Source: Antrihabitans stalactiti (GTDB lineage Bacteria > Actinomycetota > Actinomycetes > Mycobacteriales > Mycobacteriaceae). Taken from it: DNA of 64,000 bases. The notes beneath the pieces are model-generated. The model made no database searches. It saw nothing but the letters and a program-made list of their open reading frames with translations, and had not been told where the DNA came from. Below are positions 59,278 to 64,000 of this stretch, in pieces (within the stretch, counting starts at the first letter, position 1; every line of letters starts with the position of its first letter). Made by a program: the position numbers and the translations under genes. The DNA lies in assembly GCF_012932915.1 (NCBI RefSeq), contig NZ_VCQU01000012.1:1-64000 (forward strand), in the 5' to 3' direction.

Positions 59278-60747
59278 TCAGGGCAGGATGTTCGCAGTGC
59301 GGGCGCGATCGAGCCAGTGCAGGTAGCGGCTGGTCAGCATCTCGTACAGCTCTTCCTCTGTCGGGGCCAGGGGATCGACCACGCTCCAGAACGACGCGTT
59401 GGGCAAGTGTCGCGGTCCGTCCGCGAGACCCTGTAGGAAGACGAACTCCTGGGTGGTCGTACCGGCAGTCCACAACCACGACTGCATCGACTCCGGACCT
59501 ATCCGCTCTCGGTGGGTCGCCGAATAGTTCACGGCGAGTTGCATGGTCGGTGCGGGAGGAGCCGTAGGCACATCGCGTCTTCCGAAGATCGACCGTCGAT
59601 CCGCCTTCGTGGCCCCTCGTGTGGCCACGCTCGTCGGCATGTTCGGGGGCACCTCGATCGCCATGAACGACCAAAAGATCGGCTCGAACGCCGACCACTC
59701 GACCTGCTGCTGCGCCAATTCTTGCTCCTGGGTGTCGCCGTCGGTAATGAAGACGACGAATACGGGCAGGTCACTGTCTTGCGGCTGACGAGGCTCGAAC
59801 CGTGGCCCGCCGTCGGTCTCAGGGAAGTAATGCTGGCGAATAGTCTCGAGCGCGGCGCCGTAGTTGGTGCCTGCATCGAACCCGCGATGCTCGATCAGTT
59901 GCTGCACGTAGCCTTCGACGCTGCGCAGGTCCAGCGGTCCTTCGGTGTGACCGCCAAGCCCGCCGAACGTGAAGACATCGCACTGACCGTCGTCGTCGAA
60001 CTGGACGGCGAGTGCGAGCAATCGCTCGGTCAGCTGTTGCACCTTCCCCGACACGTAGAGCCCGATCATGGACGGCGAAATGTCGAGGCACACCGCTACT
60101 CGGGCCTTGTGGCTTCCCAACCCCCGCTTCTCGAGGACGACGCCAGCGCGTTTGACCATGTCGATCATGTGCGGCGGCGAACCGAGTAGTTGCTTCTCCA
60201 GCCGCACGGACTTGGTCGGTTCGGCCGCTGCCGCTTCGTCCACGGAGATCCCGTAGTCACGCGCCAATCCCGCGAGCCCCGACGCCCAACCCGCGCCGAC
60301 GGCCCGAAATTTCCATGCGCCGTTGCGTCGGTACAACTCGCCGAGCACGAGCGCAGTCTCCGGACCTGCACGGGTGACGTCGAACCGCGCGATATCTGCG
60401 CCGGATACGCCGTCGACGACCGATACGTGCAATCCCATGACTTGACCGATCGGCTCGTTATCGGTCGATGCGGTCAGGGCGATCGTCTCGATTCCAGGGG
60501 GCAATTCTGCGAGGTCGACGCTGAGGGTTTCCTGCGTGCCCAACGTGCCTTCGTGACGCACGGACCCGTCGGTCGAGGCCGGCTGGTTGTAGAACACGAA
60601 GTCGGCATCCGAGCGGACCTTGCCTGCTGCGGTCAACAGCAGTGCACTCGCATCGAGGTCAGGTCCTTGTGTCCAGCCCACGATCACGCGGACCTGCTGT
60701 GTTCCGGCCGGAAGCGCGATGTTTCCACCGCTGGTCAGTGTGGTCAC
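59278..60747 (-). CDS. TerD - VWA (TerF-type) fusion protein
   Basis: A 489-residue cytosolic protein. The N-terminal 180 residues are a TerD domain: LTSGGNIALPAGTQQVRVIVGWTQGPDLDASALLLTAAGKVRSDADFVFYNQP, LSVDLAELPPGIETIALTAS and RFDVTRAGPETALVLGELYRRNGAWKFRAVGAGWASGLAGLARDYGISVDE, with the acidic calcium-binding loops. Then a von Willebrand A domain with a full MIDAS (VAVCLDISPSM, FDAGTNYG, VVFITDGDT) in the TerF form. Ter proteins are linked to tellurite and phage stress and to membrane-associated complexes. It stands alone here, without TerC or TerZ neighbours. Terminated by the hairpin at 59231. Confidence 0.92.
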   Translation of the reverse strand: MTTLTSGGNIALPAGTQQVRVIVGWTQGPDLDASALLLTAAGKVRSDADFVFYNQPASTDGSVRHEGTLGTQETLSVDLAELPPGIETIALTASTDNEPIGQVMGLHVSVVDGVSGADIARFDVTRAGPETALVLGELYRRNGAWKFRAVGAGWASGLAGLARDYGISVDEAAAAEPTKSVRLEKQLLGSPPHMIDMVKRAGVVLEKRGLGSHKARVAVCLDISPSMIGLYVSGKVQQLTERLLALAVQFDDDGQCDVFTFGGLGGHTEGPLDLRSVEGYVQQLIEHRGFDAGTNYGAALETIRQHYFPETDGGPRFEPRQPQDSDLPVFVVFITDGDTQEQELAQQQVEWSAFEPIFWSFMAIEVPPNMPTSVATRGATKADRRSIFGRRDVPTAPPAPTMQLAVNYSATHRERIGPESMQSWLWTAGTTTQEFVFLQGLADGPRHLPNASFWSVVDPLAPTEEELYEMLTSRYLHWLDRARTANILP

Positions 60748-60762
60748 GTCTCATGATCCCGC

Positions 60763-60806
60763 CTGTGCGTGCGTCTAGCCCCTATAGGGGCCAAATTCAC
60801 TCACAG
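60763..60806 (-). terminator. Hairpin repeat containing the MFS gene stop codon
   Basis: CTGTGCGTGCGTCTAGCCCC, loop TATA, GGGGCCAAATTCACTCACAG; nearly identical to 59231. The MFS stop (TGA, 60801-60803 reversed) is inside the arm CTGTGAGTGAATTTGG, as at the mshC end. Confidence 0.78.
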
Positions 60807-61919
60807 TTGCCGGGGCCGAGGCATCAAGAACGGCGCAAGCACCGCGAGCAGAGCGGCAGGCAGGATGAACGCGACGACCGGGTGGACGCCATACATCGGC
60901 GTCAACAGCACGGGCGCCAGCGCTTGACCGCTGAACCGCAAGGACTGAACAACCGACAATGCGCCGCCTCGGTTGCGACCGCCCAGACCGAGGACCGCCG
61001 CGTTCACACCGACCAGAATTCCTTGCCCCGCGACACCGGCAAAAGCCCATGCCGCTGCCGCGACGATCAGGACCCCAGCGGTCCCTGCGGTGACGACGAG
61101 CACAGCGCCGACGAGTGCCCCGAGCACGACCGCTCGCCTGGCGCCGAAGTTGTCGATCGCAGCACCGACCGGTCGGGCGGCGACGATCCCGGCGATGCCG
61201 AAGCCAGTCAGCAGCAGGCCGCGCTGAGTCGGTCCGAGGCCGAATGCGTCCTCGGCGCGGAAGGCCACCAGGAAGTTGAGGCCACCCAACGCGCCCCAGC
61301 CCAGCAGCGCGACCGCGCCGATCCGAAGGACGTCTGGTTGCAACGCTTCACGCAGCCGGACCGCGCTACCCGACGGTTCCGAGCCGGCCGCCTCGGGCAG
61401 TCCGGCGGCGCCGAGGACTGCCGCGACCACGGCGACCACGACAAATGCCAGGCGCCAATTCACTTCCGCGGCAAGGCCACCCACCAGCGGGGCACTGGTC
61501 TGCCCGGCGGCTTGGAGTGCGCCGAACGTGCCGAGTGCGCGGCCGAGGCGTTGCTTCGGCGTGGTCGCTGCCAGTGCCGCCATCAGCAGGGGCGTGGTGA
61601 ACGCGTTGGCGCAGCCTTGGATCGCCCGAGGCGCGAGCAGGAGCGGCAACGTTGGTGCGAGCGCACAAGCTATCGAAGCGACGACGTAGGCGCCGTACGC
61701 AATACGGACCGTCCGGAACCGGCCCCACCGCGCACCGAGTGTTCCCGACACCAGCATCAGAATCGCGAAAGGAAACAGGTACGCCGCCAACGACATCGCG
61801 GCCGCCGATGTCGAGACACCGAGGTCCGCGCCGAGTTCGGGCAGCATTGCGGTAACAACGCCACCGCCGAACGGTCCGAGGAAACCGCCCGCGTAGAGAG
61901 CCCCGCGCCGCAGATTCAT
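60801..61919 (-). CDS. MFS transporter
   Basis: A 372-residue twelve-helix transporter of the major facilitator superfamily. Visible are helix 1 (GGFLGPFGGGVVTAMLPELGADLGVSTSAAAMSLAAYLFPFAILML), the loop 2-3 motif GTLGARWGRFRTVRIAYGAY, helix 5 with the antiporter-like LGRALGTFGALQAAGQTSAPLVGGLAAEVNWRLAF, and the second-half loop GAAIDNFGARRAVVLGALVGA. These fit the drug:H+ antiporter group. Substrate cannot be told. Upstream of it is the PAC2 gene on the same strand with the hairpin at 61931 between them. Confidence 0.88.
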   Translation of the reverse strand: MNLRRGALYAGGFLGPFGGGVVTAMLPELGADLGVSTSAAAMSLAAYLFPFAILMLVSGTLGARWGRFRTVRIAYGAYVVASIACALAPTLPLLLAPRAIQGCANAFTTPLLMAALAATTPKQRLGRALGTFGALQAAGQTSAPLVGGLAAEVNWRLAFVVVAVVAAVLGAAGLPEAAGSEPSGSAVRLREALQPDVLRIGAVALLGWGALGGLNFLVAFRAEDAFGLGPTQRGLLLTGFGIAGIVAARPVGAAIDNFGARRAVVLGALVGAVLVVTAGTAGVLIVAAAAWAFAGVAGQGILVGVNAAVLGLGGRNRGGALSVVQSLRFSGQALAPVLLTPMYGVHPVVAFILPAALLAVLAPFLMPRPRQL

Positions 61920-61930
61920 GCCGACAACTG

Positions 61931-61970
61931 TGCGCGATTTTTACCCCGGGGAGGGTGAGACGCGCGCACG
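61931..61970 (-). terminator. Hairpin repeat between PAC2 and MFS genes
   Basis: Outer TGCGCG (61931-61936) and CGCGCA (61963-61968), inner TACCCC/GGGTGA-type stem. Closest to the 53484 copy (GTGCGCGCGTCTCACCC on the minus strand). It lies a few bases after the PAC2 stop. Confidence 0.65.
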
Positions 61971-61973
61971 GGG

Positions 61974-62861
61974 TTAGGCGCCGAAGCTGCCCGGACCGCG
62001 TCGGCGCAGATACTTCTCGAATTCCGCGGCGATGGCGTCGCCGTCGACTTTCGCGAAGCTCTCGGAGATGTCGGTCTCGGCGTCGCCACGCTCCTCGAGG
62101 GACCGGACGTAGTCGGCGATCTCCTCGTCCTCCTTGGTCATCTCGGTGACGGCTTCTTCCCAGTCTTCGGCTTGGGCAGGCAGCTCGCCGAGTGGAACTT
62201 CAACGTCGAGGACTTCTTCGACGCGATGCAACAACGCGATGGTCGCCTTGGGATTGGGCGGTTGCGACACGTAATGGGGAACTGCGGCCCAGAACGAGAC
62301 GGCAGGCACACCGGCCTTGACGCAGTGGTCCTGCAGGACGCCCGTGATGCCCGTAGGACCCTCGTATCGGGTTTGCTCGAGGTTGAACCGCTCGGCGGCT
62401 TCCTTGCTGTACGCGGACCCGGTGACCGGGACCGGCCGCGAATGCGGCGTATCGGCAAGCAGGGCGCCGAGGATGACGACAGTGTTCACCCCGAGTTGCT
62501 CGACGAATTCGAGAAGGTCGTCGCAGAAGCTGCGCCACCGCATGTTCGGTTCGATCCCGCGAAGGAGAACGACATCGCGATTGCTGCCGGGAGGCGAGCA
62601 CACCGACAGCAACGTCGACGGCCAGATGATTTCGCGGGTGACACCGTCGACCTGCTTCACCGTCGGACGGTTCACTTGGTAGTCGTAGTAATCCTCGGAG
62701 TCGAGCTCCGCGAGGGGTTCGGCGTCCCAGATCAGTTCCAGATGCTCGATCGCACCACTCGCCGCGTCGGCCGCATCGTTCCAGCCTTCGAACGCAGCGA
62801 CCAAGATCGGATCGCGCAGCGCTGGCAGGTCGGCATCGGAGGCTAAATCGTCGGAACTCAC
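61974..62861 (-). CDS. PAC2 family protein
   Basis: A 295-residue protein of the PAC2 (proteasome assembly chaperone 2-like) family: LRDPILVAAFEGWNDAADAASGAIEHLELIWDAEPLAELDSEDYYDYQVNRPTVKQVDGVTREIIWPSTLLSVCSPPGSNRDVVLLRGIEPNMRWRSFCDDLLEFVEQLGVNTVVILGALLADTPHSRPVPVTGSA, then GPTGITGVLQDHCVKAGVPAVSFWAAVPHYVSQPPNPKATIALLHRVEEVLDVEVPLGEL. The C-terminal 80 residues are acidic and helical. It is divergent from metH, as in M. tuberculosis (Rv2125/Rv2124c). Actinobacteria of this group have proteasomes, but a role in their assembly is not shown. Confidence 0.92.
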   Translation of the reverse strand: MSSDDLASDADLPALRDPILVAAFEGWNDAADAASGAIEHLELIWDAEPLAELDSEDYYDYQVNRPTVKQVDGVTREIIWPSTLLSVCSPPGSNRDVVLLRGIEPNMRWRSFCDDLLEFVEQLGVNTVVILGALLADTPHSRPVPVTGSAYSKEAAERFNLEQTRYEGPTGITGVLQDHCVKAGVPAVSFWAAVPHYVSQPPNPKATIALLHRVEEVLDVEVPLGELPAQAEDWEEAVTEMTKEDEEIADYVRSLEERGDAETDISESFAKVDGDAIAAEFEKYLRRRGPGSFGA

Positions 62862-62976
62862 CTAGTCAGCCTACGGTCAGCGCCGTTGACGTGGAGGAAC
62901 TGGGCGAACTCGGGATGATCACGAGCAAAACGGGGCGTGTCCGACCGTGTCGGTCTGTCCCACTACTATTTAGTAC

Positions 62977-64000
62977 ATGTCTGTGTCCTTTAATTCCGGC
63001 CTGCTCGATGCGCTGAAGCAGCGCGTTGTGATCGGCGACGGGGCGATGGGCACAATGCTGCAAGCCGCCGACCTGACGTTGGACGATTTCCTCGGCCTCG
63101 AGGGCTGCAACGAAATCCTCAACGACACGCGCCCTGACGTGCTGCGCCACATCCACCGCGCGTACTTCGAAGCTGGTGCCGACGCGGTCGAGACGAACAC
63201 TTTCGGCTGCAACCTGCCCAACCTTGCCGATTACGACATCGCCGACCGCATCCGCGAACTCTCGGAGAAAGGCACGCGGATCGCGCGCGAGGTCGCCGAC
63301 GAGATGGGTCCGGGCGCCGACGGCATGAAGCGGTTCGTCCTCGGCTCGATGGGTCCGGGCACGAAGTTGCCGACGCTGGGTCACGCGCCCTACGCGCAGC
63401 TTCGCGATGCCTACACCGAGGCAGCGCTGGGAATGATCGACGGCGGCGCCGACGCGATCCTCATCGAGACGTGCCAGGACTTGTTGCAGGTCAAGGCGGC
63501 TGTCGTCGGTAGTCAGCACGCGATGGAGAAGCTGGGCCTTCGGCTGCCGATCATCACCCACGTGACGGTGGAGACGACGGGAACGATGCTGGTCGGCAGT
63601 GAGATCGGTGCGGCGTTGACTGCGATCGAACCGCTCGGCGTCGATCTGATCGGTCTCAACTGTGCGACGGGGCCCGACGAGATGAGCGAGCACCTGCGCC
63701 ATCTGTCGAAGTTCAGCACGCTTCCGGTATCGGTGATGCCCAACGCAGGCCTTCCGGTCCTGGGCGCGACGGGGGCGGAATATCCGCTGCGGCCCGAAGA
63801 ACTTGCAACCGCGCTGAGCGGATTCGTGCGTGAGTACGGACTCGCGTTGGTCGGTGGCTGCTGCGGTACGACGCCCGAACACATCCGCCAGGTTGCCGCA
63901 GCTGTTCGCGAGACCGAGCGCGGCACGCGCAGTCCCGTGCACGAGCCCGGCGTCTCGTCGCTCTACACAGCGGTCCCGTTCGAGCAGGATTCGAGCATCC
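62977..64000 (+). CDS. metH: Cobalamin-dependent methionine synthase, 5' part
   Basis: The first 341 codons of metH, cut by the window end. The homocysteine-binding domain is nearly complete: RVVIGDGAMGTMLQAADLT, CNEILNDTRPDVLRHIHRAYFEAGADAVETNTFGCN, RFVLGSMGPGTKLPTLGH, DAILIETCQDLLQVKAA, VGSEIGAALTAIEPLGVDLIGLNCATGPDEMSEHL and LVGGCCGTTPEHIRQVAAAV. The zinc ligands are the Cys of GLNC and the Cys pair of GGCCG. The folate, cobalamin and activation domains lie beyond the edge. ATG 62977 is the first in-frame start that keeps the family N-terminus. No cobalamin riboswitch is visible in the 115-bp upstream region. Confidence 0.95.
   Translation, partial: MSVSFNSGLLDALKQRVVIGDGAMGTMLQAADLTLDDFLGLEGCNEILNDTRPDVLRHIHRAYFEAGADAVETNTFGCNLPNLADYDIADRIRELSEKGTRIAREVADEMGPGADGMKRFVLGSMGPGTKLPTLGHAPYAQLRDAYTEAALGMIDGGADAILIETCQDLLQVKAAVVGSQHAMEKLGLRLPIITHVTVETTGTMLVGSEIGAALTAIEPLGVDLIGLNCATGPDEMSEHLRHLSKFSTLPVSVMPNAGLPVLGATGAEYPLRPEELATALSGFVREYGLALVGGCCGTTPEHIRQVAAAVRETERGTRSPVHEPGVSSLYTAVPFEQDSSI

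Noticed and set aside
62862-62976. Cobalamin riboswitch upstream of metH
   Set aside because: Only 115 bp separate the divergent starts and no B12-box-like conserved sequence is visible.
62866-63942. 358-residue minus-strand frame opposite metH
   Set aside because: Antisense of an unmistakable MetH homocysteine domain.

Overview
The window comes from a high-GC actinobacterium of the mycolic-acid group (Mycobacteriales, probably Nocardiaceae or a close relative). The grounds are a mycothiol ligase gene (mshC), a mycothiol-type maleylpyruvate isomerase homologue, MTB12-like and LppL-like lipoproteins, an MMPL transporter, and a gene order from metH/PAC2 to the M20 peptidase that follows M. tuberculosis Rv2124c-Rv2141c. 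The genus cannot be fixed from the sequence alone.

Left part, 1-35 kb, is accessory and partly decaying. It opens with a partial IS110 transposase and a flavin-oxidase remnant, then an SRPBCC protein and a mycothiol-dependent-type enzyme. From 3.1 to 10.9 kb lies a compact group: a CD225/dispanin protein, an unknown 211-aa protein, a DedA protein, a PAP2 phosphatase, a response regulator and histidine kinase meeting tail to tail, a tiny secreted repeat protein and a COG4705 membrane protein. Seven copies of a roughly 11-bp-phased (Y)TCAGC direct repeat precede these transcription units. I read this as a candidate two-component envelope-stress regulon, and it is the strongest system-level finding here. 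From 11.2 to 19.4 kb is a pseudogene cluster: a small membrane protein, an SGNH hydrolase, a phospholipase C-type phosphoesterase, a PknD-like kinase with an NHL propeller, and another remnant. An intact N-terminal-membrane esterase and a DUF6605 lipoprotein stand among them. A large orphan NRPS (19.7-27.7 kb) has a domain order that does not scan normally: a full C domain followed by half of a second C domain. Next come amber-interrupted remnants, a stomatin-like protein, a PPOX-type protein, a frameshifted YVTN propeller, and a large serine recombinase whose stop codon lies inside a tRNA-Leu(GAG) gene.

Right part, 35-64 kb, is clean conserved core: M20 peptidase, YbhB, a FadD15-type acyl-CoA ligase, pyrD with its lipoprotein operon, an MTB12-like lipoprotein with an MMPL transporter, hmuTUV heme uptake, an aldo/keto reductase homologue lacking two catalytic residues, uppP, a histidine phosphatase, DUF3090, SCO1664-family, mshC, a SARP regulator, nirBD with an unknown coupled gene, an adenylation-carrier-acyltransferase membrane fusion, a TerD-VWA fusion, an MFS exporter, PAC2 and the start of metH. 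Intergenic hairpins in this half belong to one related repeat family that sits on stop codons and probably ends transcription.

All calls are from reading the sequence by eye. No database search was run.
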